Of a stretch of 64,000 bases of DNA, positions 45,025 through 54,309 are shown one piece after another (the first letter of the stretch is position 1; each line of letters starts with the position of its first letter). Made by a program: the position numbers and the translations under genes. Under the pieces are notes generated by a model. It made no database searches. It was not told the origin of the DNA and saw only the letters and a program-made list of their open reading frames with translations. The stretch is from Candidatus Phyllobacterium onerii (GTDB lineage Bacteria; Pseudomonadota; Alphaproteobacteria; Rhizobiales; Rhizobiaceae), in assembly GCF_028331445.1 (NCBI RefSeq), contig NZ_JAQMHX010000007.1, forward strand, positions 62,001 to 126,000, written 5' to 3'.

Positions 45025-45936
45025 ATGACAGTACCTTCTGCAATCTCTTCTACAATTAAAGAACGCATTGCCGCTCTGCCGCTCTGGCAGGGCGATATTC
45101 ATGTTGCTCTTTTGAAGGGCGGCATCAGCAACGAGAGCTATGTCGTCAAGGATGACAATCGCAAATATGTCGTGCGCTTCGGCAAGGACTATCCATTTCA
45201 CCACGTGTTCCGCGACCGCGAGGCGATGACGTCCGAGGCGGCGCATCGCGCCGGTTTCGCCCCCGAACTGTTCCATGCGGGCGACGGCGTCATGGTTACC
45301 GCATTCCTCGGCGCACACACCTATTCCGCAAGCGATGTTCGCGCCAATATTTCACGCGTGGCGCAGATGATCCGGCAATTCCATATGACAATGCCCGAAC
45401 ATATTCGTGGGCCCGGTTTCATGTTCTGGGTCTTCCACGTCATCCGTGATTATGCCCGCACGCTGCAGGCCGGGACGAGCCGCATGGTACCGCACCTTGC
45501 TAGCTATCTCGCCATCGCCGCGGAAATGGAAGCGGTGCAACGGCCGCTGCCGATCATCTTCAGCCACAACGATCTCTTGCCTGCCAATATACTCGATGAT
45601 GGCAATCGCCTCTGGCTGATCGATTTCGAGTATGCCGGTTTTTCGACTTCGATGTTCGATCTTGCCGGCCTTGCCTCCAATGCGGGATTAAGCGAAGACG
45701 AATCCGAAGCCTTGCTTGCCGCCTATTTTCAAGGCGCGCCCGACCGCGAACTCAAGCGCGCCCATGACGCCATGCAATGCGCCTCGCTGCTACGCGAAGC
45801 CATGTGGAGCATGGTTTCCGAGCTCTATCTCGATGCACCGGGCGTTGACTACGTCGCCTATACTACCGAGAATTTATCCAAGCTTGATCAGGCGCTCGAT
45901 CACTACAGAAGCATATACGGAAAGACGGCCCCATGA
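45025..45936 (+). CDS. LicA/choline-kinase-like phosphotransferase
   Basis: A 303-residue kinase of the aminoglycoside/choline kinase fold. LLKGGISNESYVV and KYVVRFGKD form the nucleotide site. FSHNDLLPANIL (His181-Asn182-Asp183) is the Brenner catalytic loop, and WLIDFEYAG (Asp200) the metal-binding DFE. Choline, ethanolamine or a related amino alcohol is the likely acceptor, given the downstream dimethylglycine-dehydrogenase-like gene, but this is inference. The start at 45025 just follows a 184-bp inverted-repeat element. Its end overlaps the next gene by 4 bp (ATGA). Confidence 0.85.
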   Translation: MTVPSAISSTIKERIAALPLWQGDIHVALLKGGISNESYVVKDDNRKYVVRFGKDYPFHHVFRDREAMTSEAAHRAGFAPELFHAGDGVMVTAFLGAHTYSASDVRANISRVAQMIRQFHMTMPEHIRGPGFMFWVFHVIRDYARTLQAGTSRMVPHLASYLAIAAEMEAVQRPLPIIFSHNDLLPANILDDGNRLWLIDFEYAGFSTSMFDLAGLASNAGLSEDESEALLAAYFQGAPDRELKRAHDAMQCASLLREAMWSMVSELYLDAPGVDYVAYTTENLSKLDQALDHYRSIYGKTAP

Positions 45937-48374
45937 CCCTCCCCTCCCATGCCCAGATCGTCGTCATTGGCGGCGGGATTATCGGCTGCTCGACGGCCTA
46001 TCATCTTGCCAAGGATCACAAGGCGGACGTGGTATTGCTGGAGATGGGGCAGTTGACCTCCGGCTCGACATGGCACGCGGCGGGGTTGGTCGGGCAACTG
46101 CGTTCCTCCGCCTCGATTACCCGCGTGCTCAAATATTCCGTCGATCTTTACAAACGGCTCGATGAGGAAACCGGCCTTGCGACTGGCTGGAAAATGACCG
46201 GCTGCTTGCGCCTGGCCACCAATCAGGACCGCTGGACCGAGTTCCGCCGCCTCGCAACCACTGCGGGAAGTTTTGGCATGGAAATGCACCTCCTTTCCCC
46301 GCAGGAGGTCAAGGCCATGTTCCCGCTGATGCGTGTCGATGATCTCATTGGCGCGAGCTGGTTGCCAACCGACGGGCAGGCCAGCCCTTCTGACATCACC
46401 CAATCACTGGCGCGCGGCGCCCGCATGCATGGCGCAAAACTGATCGAGAACATACGCGTCACCGGCTTCGAGATGAATGGCGACCGGATCGTCAAGGTCA
46501 AGACCGACCAGGGCGACATTGCCTGCGAAAAAGTCGTCAATTGCGCCGGCCAATGGGCGCGGCAGGTCGGTGAGATGGCTGGCATCAATGTGCCGCTGCA
46601 GCCGGTCAAGCATCAATATATCATCACCGAAAAGATCGACGGGCTTTCATCCAATGCACCGACGATCCGGGATCCGGACCGCCGTACTTACTTCAAGGAA
46701 GAAGTCGGCGGTTTGGTCATGGGCGGCTACGAGCCCAATCCGCAAAGCTGGATGACCGGCGATGTGCCGAACGACTGGCAATTCCGCCTGTTCGATGATG
46801 ATTTCGATCATTTCGAGCAGCATATGCTCGCTGCGATCGAACGTATCCCCGCGCTCGAAACCGTTGGCGTCAAGCAGATGATCAACGGCGCGGAGAGCTT
46901 CACGCCGGACGGCAATTTCATCCTCGGCGTCGCACCGGAATGTTCCAACATGTTCGTCGGGGCCGGCTTCAACGCGTTTGGCATCGCCTCCGGCGGCGGC
47001 GCGGGCTGGGTGCTGGCACAATGGGCCATCGATGGAGAAGCGCCGCTCGACCTCTGGACCGTCGATATCAGGCGCTTCTCCAATCTCCACCGCAACCGCG
47101 ACTGGGTCCGCGACCGCACGCTGGAAGCCTATGGCAAACACTACACGATCGGCTTTCCGCACGAGGAATATGTGTCCGGGCGCCCCGCCATCGTCTCGCC
47201 GCTCTATGAGCGCTTGCAGAAGCATCGCGCCGTGTTCGGCTCCAAGCTCGGCTGGGAGCGTCCCAACTGGTTTGCGCCGGAAGGGATGCCCGCGGAAGAC
47301 GTCTATTCCATGGGCCGCCAGAACTGGTTCGATGCCGTCGGAGAAGAACACCGGCACGTGCGCGACAAGGTTGGCATTTTCGACCAGTCTTCCTTTGCCA
47401 AGTTCGAACTGACCGGCAGGGGCGCCGCAAAGGCCCTCGACACCATCTGCGCCAATGATGTGTCGAAACCTTCAGGCCGCCTGACCTATACGCAGCTCCT
47501 GCATACGCGCGGAGGCATCGAGTGCGACCTGACCGTTGCGCGGCTGTCCGACGACCGCTTCTACATTGTCACCGGCACCGGCTTTCGCACTCATGACTTC
47601 GCCTGGATCCGGGATCACATCGGCAAGGACCTGGATGTGAAACTCACCGACGTAACCGAGGACTTCGGAACCCTGTCGCTGATGGGCCCCAAGGCACGCG
47701 ACGTGCTAGCCGGGGTCACCAACACAGATGTCAGCAACGGTGCTTTTCCCTTCGGCCATGTTCGCGAGATCGAGATCGCCGGTACTTCGGTTAGGGCGCT
47801 GCGCGTCACCTATGTCGGAGAACTCGGCTGGGAGTTGCATGTGCCAATAGCTGCAACCGGAGCAGTCTTCGATGCCCTGATGCGAGCCGGCAAGGAATTC
47901 GACATCAGGCCGGTCGGCTATCGCGCGCTGGAATCCCTGCGTCTCGAAAAGGGCTACCGTGCCTGGGGTTCCGACATCACCCCGAATGACTCACCTTTCG
48001 AGGCTGGGCTCGGCTGGGCGGTGAAACTGCGCAAGGATACCGAATTCGTTGGACGGCAGGCGAGCGAGGCCATCCATGCCGCTCCGCTCAAAAAACGCCT
48101 CGCAACGTTCGCAGTCGTGGACAAGGACGTCGTACTGCTCGGCCGCGAGACCATCCTGCGCAATGGCGAGCCGGTCGGCTATCTCACCAGCGGCGGCTAT
48201 GGCTACACGGTCGATCGTCCGATCGGTCTGGGCTATGTGCGCAACGCCGATGGCATCAGCGATGCTTTCCTCAACGAGGGCAAATACGAGCTCATCGTCG
48301 CCAATGATCGTTACGCTGCTGAAGTCCATCTGGAGCCACTGTATGACCCCGAAAATGCGCGGGTGAAGGGCTAG
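45933..48374 (+). CDS. Dimethylglycine/sarcosine dehydrogenase-like FAD-GcvT fusion enzyme
   Basis: An 813-residue enzyme. The N-terminal FAD-dependent DAO domain (about 1-370) has IVVIGGGIIGCSTAYHLA with GGGIIG at residues 13-18, SGSTWHAAGLVGQLR and FVGAGFNAFGIASGGGAG. A linker and a C-terminal GcvT folate-binding domain plus barrel (about 430-813) follow, with GIECDLTVARLSDDRFYIVTG, LGWELHVPI and FVGRQA. This is the DMGDH/SARDH layout, in which demethylation feeds one-carbon units to tetrahydrofolate. The exact amine is not determined. It forms an ATGA-coupled operon with the kinase under the DeoR regulator. Confidence 0.9.
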   Translation: MTLPSHAQIVVIGGGIIGCSTAYHLAKDHKADVVLLEMGQLTSGSTWHAAGLVGQLRSSASITRVLKYSVDLYKRLDEETGLATGWKMTGCLRLATNQDRWTEFRRLATTAGSFGMEMHLLSPQEVKAMFPLMRVDDLIGASWLPTDGQASPSDITQSLARGARMHGAKLIENIRVTGFEMNGDRIVKVKTDQGDIACEKVVNCAGQWARQVGEMAGINVPLQPVKHQYIITEKIDGLSSNAPTIRDPDRRTYFKEEVGGLVMGGYEPNPQSWMTGDVPNDWQFRLFDDDFDHFEQHMLAAIERIPALETVGVKQMINGAESFTPDGNFILGVAPECSNMFVGAGFNAFGIASGGGAGWVLAQWAIDGEAPLDLWTVDIRRFSNLHRNRDWVRDRTLEAYGKHYTIGFPHEEYVSGRPAIVSPLYERLQKHRAVFGSKLGWERPNWFAPEGMPAEDVYSMGRQNWFDAVGEEHRHVRDKVGIFDQSSFAKFELTGRGAAKALDTICANDVSKPSGRLTYTQLLHTRGGIECDLTVARLSDDRFYIVTGTGFRTHDFAWIRDHIGKDLDVKLTDVTEDFGTLSLMGPKARDVLAGVTNTDVSNGAFPFGHVREIEIAGTSVRALRVTYVGELGWELHVPIAATGAVFDALMRAGKEFDIRPVGYRALESLRLEKGYRAWGSDITPNDSPFEAGLGWAVKLRKDTEFVGRQASEAIHAAPLKKRLATFAVVDKDVVLLGRETILRNGEPVGYLTSGGYGYTVDRPIGLGYVRNADGISDAFLNEGKYELIVANDRYAAEVHLEPLYDPENARVKG

Positions 48375-48395
48375 AGCCTTCCCACACGGAAAACT

Positions 48396-48414
48396 CGCAG
48401 TCACCTGCGTTTTT
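48396..48414 (+). terminator. Short terminator after the dehydrogenase gene
   Basis: CGCAG (48396-48400), loop TCAC, CTGCG (48405-48409), then TTTTT. The stem is only 5 bp, so efficiency may be modest. Confidence 0.5.
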
Positions 48415-48545
48415 GGCGCAAGATGAGTCGAATCCTGCGCAAGAATTGGCAAGACCCACACAACAATCATCGATTCCGGCGCAAATTTATCAATCGGAGA
48501 GCGAGATTTAGTTGCACGAAGTTGTGTTTTTCGCAGCAAATCAAA

Positions 48546-48755
48546 AGACTTGACTTTGGCCTTCGACAGGACCAAATGCACATCGTGCGGACCTGTGTCC
48601 ACAAGTCTGTATATCTTCAACCGGAGTTAAATCTCTCATGCCCAGCGACGACAGTAGTAGTCGATTGTTTGCGCCGTCAACGGCGATCGTGGCCTGATCT
48701 GAGATCAGCTCGCCTCGATCCCCTGTGACGGCGGATCGACAGAAAGGCGAGCTAA
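48546..48755 (+). promoter_or_regulatory. Structured 5' leader of mgtE, candidate riboswitch
   Basis: The upstream half is a nested stem: AGACTTG (48546-48552) with CAAGTCT (48602-48608), GGAC with GTCC (48597-48600), and GCAC-atc-GTGC (48578-48588). The downstream half is an expression platform: AGCTCGCC-TCGATCC (48707-48721) pairs with GGATCGA (48733-48739) and GGCGAGCT (48746-48753), burying the ribosome site AAAGGCGAG 2 nt before the ATG. A competing CTGATC-tga-GATCAG hairpin (48694-48708) shares bases with this stem. It does not look like the M-box of Gram-positive mgtE genes. Sensing Mg2+ is a plausible inference. Confidence 0.55.
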
Positions 48756-50141
48756 ATGAACGATCTTCGCTTTCCCACAGGTGCGGACAATGCCGAGCTG
48801 GCACCCGTACTGACCCTCGCAGAACAGCTTGCAACCATGCATGCTGCGGATGCGATCGAGCTTCTCAATGAGCTCGAACTATCTGAATCCATTGAGATTC
48901 TTGCCGACATGCCGCACGAGCACGCCGTCCTGATCCTGGATCAGCCGGAGTTGCATGACGCGGCCGGCATAGTAAGGGGATTGCCGGCCGAGACCGCACG
49001 GCAACTTCTCGACGCAATGTCGATCGACCGTGTCACCGACATCTTTCATGAGTTCGATACGGAGACCCGGGCCCGGCTTGTCGTCGGCCTCGGGCCCGAA
49101 ACGACGGGCGCATTGCGCAAGCTCCTGCGTTATCCGCCACACACGGCGGGTAGCCTGATGACGACCGAATTCGTCAGCGTGCCCTCCAACTGGACCGTCG
49201 CGCAAACGCTGCAGCACATTCGCGAAGTGGAGCGGTCGAGAGAGACCATCTATGCCATCTATGTCACTGATCCGGCAACAAAAAATCTGTTGCGAGTCGT
49301 AACCCTGCGCCGCCTGATCACCAGCGAACCGGACGCTTCGATCATGAGTGTTGGCCGCGACGTTGCCCCTGTGACTGTTGCCCCGCTGACCGATCAGGAA
49401 GATGTGGCACGGCTCTTCCGCAAGCATGATCTGCTTGCGGTCCCCGTCGTAAATGATGGCGCTCAGATCATCGGTATCGTCACTGTCGATGACGTGATCG
49501 ACGCCATGACGCAGGAGATGACCGAGGATACTCTGAAGTTCGGCGGCATGGAGGCTTTGAACAAGCCCTACATGCAAATCGGTTTCGTTCAGATGCTGCG
49601 CAAACGCGCCGGTTGGCTCGGCGTGCTGTTCTTAAGCGAAATGCTGACCGCCAGCGCCATGCAGCATTTTGAAGGGGAATTGGAGAAAGCAGTCGTTTTG
49701 ACCCTTTTTATCCCGCTTATCATGAGTTCCGGCGGCAATTCCGGCTCTCAAGCCACGTCTTTGCTCATCCGCGCCCTGGCCTTGCAGGAATTGCGGTTGA
49801 AGGATTGGTGGCGGGTCGCATTGCGCGAAATCCCGACAGGCCTCGTGCTCGGCTCGTTCCTCGGGCTGATTGGCGTGGTTCGGATTTCGACCTGGCAAAT
49901 GTTGGGTCTCTATGACTATGGCCAGCACTGGCCCCTCGTCGCCGCAACCGTCGGTACAGCGCTGGTCGGAATTGTGACATTCGGCTCGTTGGCCGGGTCG
50001 ATGCTGCCATTCGCCATGCAGAAACTCGGCTTTGATCCTGCGAGCGCTTCAGCGCCGTTCGTGGCCACGCTTGTTGATGTAACCGGATTGGTGATTTACT
50101 TCAGTATTGCCTTGGTTATCCTGTCCGGAACATTGCTTTAA
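48756..50141 (+). CDS. mgtE: Magnesium transporter MgtE
   Basis: A 461-residue Mg2+ channel of the inner membrane. The acidic N domain (about 15-125, repeated ELLNELELSESIEILADMP-type units) is followed by two CBS domains (about 130-255, starting YPPHTAGSLMTTEFVSVP). Five C-terminal membrane helices contain IPLIMSSGGNSGSQATSL, the signature of the pore, and end LVDVTGLVIYFSIALVIL. N and CBS domains close the channel when cytosolic Mg2+ is high. A strongly structured leader precedes it, and a 21-bp hairpin begins at its stop codon. Confidence 0.95.
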   Translation: MNDLRFPTGADNAELAPVLTLAEQLATMHAADAIELLNELELSESIEILADMPHEHAVLILDQPELHDAAGIVRGLPAETARQLLDAMSIDRVTDIFHEFDTETRARLVVGLGPETTGALRKLLRYPPHTAGSLMTTEFVSVPSNWTVAQTLQHIREVERSRETIYAIYVTDPATKNLLRVVTLRRLITSEPDASIMSVGRDVAPVTVAPLTDQEDVARLFRKHDLLAVPVVNDGAQIIGIVTVDDVIDAMTQEMTEDTLKFGGMEALNKPYMQIGFVQMLRKRAGWLGVLFLSEMLTASAMQHFEGELEKAVVLTLFIPLIMSSGGNSGSQATSLLIRALALQELRLKDWWRVALREIPTGLVLGSFLGLIGVVRISTWQMLGLYDYGQHWPLVAATVGTALVGIVTFGSLAGSMLPFAMQKLGFDPASASAPFVATLVDVTGLVIYFSIALVILSGTLL

Positions 50142-50183
50142 AGCGTTTGGTCTGCATGGCAGCCATGCAGACCAAAACGCTTT
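50140..50183. terminator. Long perfect hairpin between mgtE and typA
   Basis: AAAGCGTTTGGTCTGCATGG and one more C (50140-50160), a single-base loop, then GCCATGCAGACCAAAACGCT and two T (50162-50183): 21 paired bases with one bulged base. No T-run follows, so it may be a Rho-independent-like end, an mRNA-stabilising structure or a repeat. A second perfect palindrome, TTTCGCA-tt-TGCGAAA (50190-50205), lies next to it in front of typA. Confidence 0.6.
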
Positions 50184-50279
50184 GCCCCCTTTCGCATTTG
50201 CGAAAAAACATGTATGGAGCGCGCAAATGTAAAGCGGCGCAGCTCAGATGGCGTCCACAATCCTCCAAAAGAGAACCTT

Positions 50280-52109
50280 ATGAAACTGCGCAACATCGCG
50301 ATCATCGCACACGTTGACCATGGCAAAACCACGCTCGTTGACGAACTTTTGAAACAGTCGGGCAATTTCCGCGACAATCAGCGGGTCGGCGAAAGGATGA
50401 TGGATTCCAATGACATAGAGCGCGAGCGGGGGATCACCATCCTTGCCAAGGCGACCTCGGTCATCTGGAAAGATACACGTATCAACATTGTCGATACCCC
50501 GGGCCACGCTGATTTCGGCGGCGAAGTCGAACGTATCCTCAGCATGGTGGACGGCGCTATCGTCCTGGTTGATGCTGCTGAAGGGCCCATGCCGCAGACG
50601 AAGTTCGTCGTTGGCAAGGCTTTGAAAGTTGGCCTTCGTCCAATCGTCGCGATCAACAAGATCGATCGTCCCGACGCCCGCCACGAAGAAGTCGTGAACG
50701 AAGTTTTCGACCTCTTCGCCGCTCTTGATGCTACGGACGAACAGCTTGATTTTCCGATCCTTTACGGCTCCGGCCGTAACGGCTGGATGGCGACGAGCCC
50801 GGAAGGTCCGAAGGATCAGGGTCTGGCAGCGCTGTTTGACATGGTTCTCGACCATGTCCCGGCGCCCACTGTCGGTGAAGGTCCATTCAAGATGATCGGC
50901 ACCATCCTTGAAGCCGACCCATTCCTTGGCCGCATCATCACCGGCCGCATTCATTCTGGTACCGTCAAGTCGAACCAGCAGGTCAAAGTCTTGCATGGCG
51001 ATGGCACCCAGCTTGAGACGGGCCGTATCTCGAAGATCCTGGCGTTCCGCGGTCTTGAACGCCAGCCGATCGAAGAAGCACACGCCGGTGACATCGTCGC
51101 TATCGCAGGCCTGCAGAAAGGCACCGTCGCCGACACGTTCTGCGCGCTCGAAGTGACCGAAGCCCTGCATGCACAGCCGATCGATCCCCCGACTGTTACC
51201 ATGTCCTTTATTGTCAACGACAGTCCGCTGGCTGGCACCGAGGGCGACAAGGTTACGAGTCGCGTCATTCGCGACCGCCTGATGAAGGAAGCTGAGGGCA
51301 ATGTTGCGCTGAAGGTCGAGGAATCCGACGACAAGGATTCGTTCTTCGTTTCGGGTCGCGGCGAATTGCAGCTCGCGGTTCTCATTGAAAACATGCGCCG
51401 CGAGGGTTTTGAACTTAGCATATCGCGCCCTCGCGTCGTTTTGAAAAGAGACGACTCCGGCACTTTGCTTGAGCCCATCGAAGAAGTGCTGATTGACGTC
51501 GACGAGGAATATTCCGGCACCGTGGTCCAGAAGATGTCCGAACGTAAGGCTGAAATGGTCGAGCTTCGTCCATCCGGTGGTAATCGCGTTCGCATGGTAT
51601 TCTATGCGCCGACACGCGGACTCATCGGCTACCAGTCGGAGCTTTTGACCGATACACGCGGCACCGCGATCATGAATCGCCTTTTCCGTGCCTACGAGCC
51701 TTTCAAGGGTGAAATCGCCGGCCGTACCAATGGCGTTTTGATCTCCAACGATCAGGGAGAGTCCGTAGCTTTCGCCATGTGGAACCTTGAAGATCGCGGC
51801 GCAATGATTATCGAGGCTGGCATAAAGGTCTATGCCGGCATGATCATCGGCATCCATTCGCGCGACAATGATCTTGAAGTGAACATCCTCAAGGGCAAAA
51901 AGCTGACCAATATTCGTGCCGCAGGCAAGGATGAAGCTGTCAAGTTGACCCCGCCGATCCGCATGACACTGGAACGTGCTCTTGCCTGGATTCAGGACGA
52001 CGAGCTGATGGAAGTAACTCCGAAGTCAATTCGTCTGCGCAAGCTTTACCTCGATCCAAACGAACGCAAACGTTTCGAAAAGAGCAGCAAGACTGCAGGC
52101 GCTGCCTAA
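50280..52109 (+). CDS. typA: Ribosome-associated translational GTPase TypA/BipA
   Basis: A 609-residue GTPase that binds the ribosome under stress and helps 50S assembly. G1 is AHVDHGKT (residues 10-17), the switch ERERGITI, G3 [15 protein letters not shown]4 NKID. Domain II, the EF-G-like C-terminal part ([37 protein letters not shown]) and the BipA-specific tail follow. The start MKLRNIAI at 50280 is chosen over an upstream start at 50214. A strong terminator follows. It is monocistronic. Confidence 0.95.
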   Translation: MKLRNIAIIAHVDHGKTTLVDELLKQSGNFRDNQRVGERMMDSNDIERERGITILAKATSVIWKDTRINIVDTPGHADFGGEVERILSMVDGAIVLVDAAEGPMPQTKFVVGKALKVGLRPIVAINKIDRPDARHEEVVNEVFDLFAALDATDEQLDFPILYGSGRNGWMATSPEGPKDQGLAALFDMVLDHVPAPTVGEGPFKMIGTILEADPFLGRIITGRIHSGTVKSNQQVKVLHGDGTQLETGRISKILAFRGLERQPIEEAHAGDIVAIAGLQKGTVADTFCALEVTEALHAQPIDPPTVTMSFIVNDSPLAGTEGDKVTSRVIRDRLMKEAEGNVALKVEESDDKDSFFVSGRGELQLAVLIENMRREGFELSISRPRVVLKRDDSGTLLEPIEEVLIDVDEEYSGTVVQKMSERKAEMVELRPSGGNRVRMVFYAPTRGLIGYQSELLTDTRGTAIMNRLFRAYEPFKGEIAGRTNGVLISNDQGESVAFAMWNLEDRGAMIIEAGIKVYAGMIIGIHSRDNDLEVNILKGKKLTNIRAAGKDEAVKLTPPIRMTLERALAWIQDDELMEVTPKSIRLRKLYLDPNERKRFEKSSKTAGAA

Positions 52110-52133
52110 CCATAGATGTTCTGCGTGAAAAAA

Positions 52134-52157
52134 AGCGGCGATCTTCGCCGCTTTTTT
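52134..52157 (+). terminator. Rho-independent terminator after typA
   Basis: AGCGGCGA (52134-52141), loop TCT, TCGCCGCT (52145-52152), flanked by an A-run and TTTTTG. A perfect 8-bp stem with A/T flanks, able to work in both directions. Confidence 0.88.
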
Positions 52158-52229
52158 GTTTTCGTGCATACCCAAACGCTTTTTTGGATGTTGCGAACTC
52201 GCGCGTTGCGGGTCTATGGTTAAAGGACC

Positions 52230-52736
52230 ATGAACACCCATGTGATCGAGATAAGACGGGCGCATATGGCCGATGCGGTGGCGATTTCAGCCATTCATCT
52301 GGCTGCCTGGCAGGGCGCCTACGCAGGTATCATACCCCACCGCGCGCTCAACAATATGTTGGAGCGTCGCGGCGCCAATTGGTGGGCAAAGGCAATCCAG
52401 CGCTCGACACAGATCCTCGTGGCCGATGTCGGCGGTATCGTTGCCGGTTACGCGACGCTTGGGCCAAACCGCGCCCGCCAGTTGCAGCAACAAGGTGAAA
52501 TTTACGAACTCTACGTCAGGCCGGAATATCAGGGTTTCGGTCTGGGTACCCGCCTCCTGGGTGCCGCTCGCCGCAGTCTCGGCGATCAAGGCCTGAAGGG
52601 TCTGGTGATCTGGGCGCTCGAGGACAATGACCTTGCGATTTCATTCTATCAGAGCGCCGGTGGCCGCGATGTCGCCGAGGGTGTCGAGTGTTTCGATGGC
52701 AAGACCCTCAAGAAGGTCGCTTTTGTCTGGAATTGA
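52230..52736 (+). CDS. GNAT family N-acetyltransferase
   Basis: A 168-residue acetyltransferase. IRRAHMADAVAISAIHLAAWQGAYAGIIP is the N-terminal strand-helix, YELYVRPEYQGFGLGTRLL the acetyl-CoA loop (QGFGLG is the Q-x-x-G-x-G/A motif), and WALEDNDLAISFYQSAGGRDV the C-terminal signature. It resembles uncharacterised RimI-like members. The acceptor is unknown. It is monocistronic between typA and ppa. Confidence 0.88.
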   Translation: MNTHVIEIRRAHMADAVAISAIHLAAWQGAYAGIIPHRALNNMLERRGANWWAKAIQRSTQILVADVGGIVAGYATLGPNRARQLQQQGEIYELYVRPEYQGFGLGTRLLGAARRSLGDQGLKGLVIWALEDNDLAISFYQSAGGRDVAEGVECFDGKTLKKVAFVWN

Positions 52737-52905
52737 TGCTGGTTTAGGCCAGAGTCTTCCTTCGCAGCTCAAATCCCGAGTTGTGTTTTGCCATTCGCGC
52801 TCAATAAGCCTATCAATCGTTTTCCTTACGTAGGGGCGACGGCATTGTTGCGCCGCGGTATAAAAATCAGTACAGGACTTCCATACTCATAAGGACTCTG
52901 AAAAT

Positions 52906-53442
52906 ATGCGCATCGATGCCATTGCTGTCGGCAACAACCCCCCTGAAGATGTAAACGTTATCATCGAGGTCCCGGTCGGCGGTCAACCGATCAAATACGA
53001 GCTTGATAAGGATTCGGGCGCGTTGTTCGTCGACCGCTTCCTGCATACGCCCATGACCTATCCGGGCAATTACGGTTTCGTGCCGCATACGTTGTCGGAT
53101 GATGGAGACCCCATCGATGTATTGATCTGCAACACGCGCGCGCTGATGCCTACGAGTGTGATCAATGTTCGTCCAATTGGTGTGCTCGTCATGGAAGACA
53201 ATAAGGGGCAGGACGAAAAGATCATTGCCGTTCCTTCACCTCACCTGACGTTACGGTACGAGAAGGTGCACAATTACACCGATCTTCCCGACATCACGCT
53301 CAAACAGATCCAGCATTTCTTCGAGCACTACAAGGATCTGGAACCCGGCAAATGGGTTAAGATTGGGGATTGGGGCGATGAAGATGCCGCCCGCCAACTC
53401 ATCACCGAAGCGATCGAACGCCACAACGCCAAAAAGGCCTGA
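52906..53442 (+). CDS. ppa: Family I inorganic pyrophosphatase
   Basis: A 178-residue cytosolic enzyme hydrolysing pyrophosphate with Mg2+, pulling biosynthetic reactions forward. [43 protein letters not shown] (metal-binding aspartates) and [17 protein letters not shown] are the family blocks. The length is standard. It converges with yggU, the stops being only a few bases apart. Confidence 0.97.
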   Translation: MRIDAIAVGNNPPEDVNVIIEVPVGGQPIKYELDKDSGALFVDRFLHTPMTYPGNYGFVPHTLSDDGDPIDVLICNTRALMPTSVINVRPIGVLVMEDNKGQDEKIIAVPSPHLTLRYEKVHNYTDLPDITLKQIQHFFEHYKDLEPGKWVKIGDWGDEDAARQLITEAIERHNAKKA

Positions 53443-53446
53443 TCGA

Positions 53447-53710
53447 TCAATCTTCGGGCGGTTCGAGAACGGTAAGTCTTAAAGCCAGTTCGTCAGGATC
53501 GCCCGAAATTCTTACCTGCTTCAGCCGCGACGTTGCTCCTGCAGCAATGGTTACATCTCGCGCCGCAATACCCAGCAACTTTACCAGCGCTGCATTGGCC
53601 TTGCCGTGTTCAGGAACCGCACGCACCCGTGCTTTCAGATGAAAGCGCCCGTCGTCAGTCTCTTCCACACCTTCAATAGCGTCCTTTACCGATTTCGGCG
53701 TCAGCCGCAC
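53447..53710 (-). CDS. DUF167/YggU family protein, start uncertain
   Basis: At least 87 residues, reading RLTPKSVKDAIEGVEETDDGRFHLKARVRAVPEHGKANAALVKLLG, the YggU core. Only a GTG at 53708-53710 can start it conventionally, but homology continues upstream as VTLFVRLTPK. The 15 codons between an in-frame TAG and this GTG contain no ATG, GTG or TTG. An ATC at 53747-53749 may be a rare start giving 100 residues. It follows yggT closely and is probably translationally coupled to it. The family's function is unknown. Confidence 0.8.
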   Translation of the reverse strand: MRLTPKSVKDAIEGVEETDDGRFHLKARVRAVPEHGKANAALVKLLGIAARDVTIAAGATSRLKQVRISGDPDELALRLTVLEPPED

Positions 53711-53759
53711 AAAGAGAGTGACCCCGTTACACTCCGCGCGGAATACGATGGTGTTCTAG

Positions 53760-54050
53760 TCAAACCAGAATCGGGGCGATCGTGGTCCAGAGAAACTGGC
53801 GAATGAAGAATATGATCAACAAAAGTACGATCGGAGAAATATCGATACCCCCGAGGTCAGGAAGAAAGCGACGAATGGGTCGCAATGCGGGTTCGGTGAC
53901 GCGATAGAGAAAATCTCCTATCGAAGCAACGAAGCGATTGCTCGAATTGATGACGTTGAAGGCATAGAGCCATGAGAAGATCGCACTGGCAATGAGAATC
54001 CAGGTGTAAATGTCGAGAGCCAGATCGATGGTGCGGATAAGGGCGAGCAT
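53760..54050 (-). CDS. YggT family membrane protein
   Basis: A 96-residue protein with two membrane-spanning regions (about 1-25 and 65-90) and the family motif [41 protein letters not shown]. YggT proteins have been linked to osmotic stress and membrane-protein insertion in some bacteria, which is family knowledge. yggT and yggU are adjacent on the same strand, as in many genomes. Confidence 0.9.
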   Translation of the reverse strand: MLALIRTIDLALDIYTWILIASAIFSWLYAFNVINSSNRFVASIGDFLYRVTEPALRPIRRFLPDLGGIDISPIVLLLIIFFIRQFLWTTIAPILV

Positions 54051-54309
54051 ACAGGTCTCCTAAGATTTCCACGACATGTAGCGATTGGCTGGCCCGCGAG
54101 CAAGAGGTTGCGATCACCGACAAAATGGAGCACAGCCCCTCCAAGTATTATTGTGGCAGTATTCATGGCCCGTCTATTCAGGGCGTCAAATGCGCCTAAG
54201 GTATTACGAGGACTTGATCTTGACCGATATTGTTGAATTTAAAAAACCGGAATAAATTTGCGTCGTGATTCGGGCTATCCCGGCCCGCTTTTCATCCAAG
54301 GGGGTTTCC

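Noticed and set aside
48375-48755. M-box (ykoK) or mini-ykkC riboswitch for mgtE
   Set aside because: The conserved core sequences of these classes were not seen; only secondary structure and ribosome-site masking are supported.
50244-51857. A 537-codon minus-strand frame
   Set aside because: It is antisense to typA, whose GTPase motifs are unmistakable; long shadow frames are common in GC-rich DNA.
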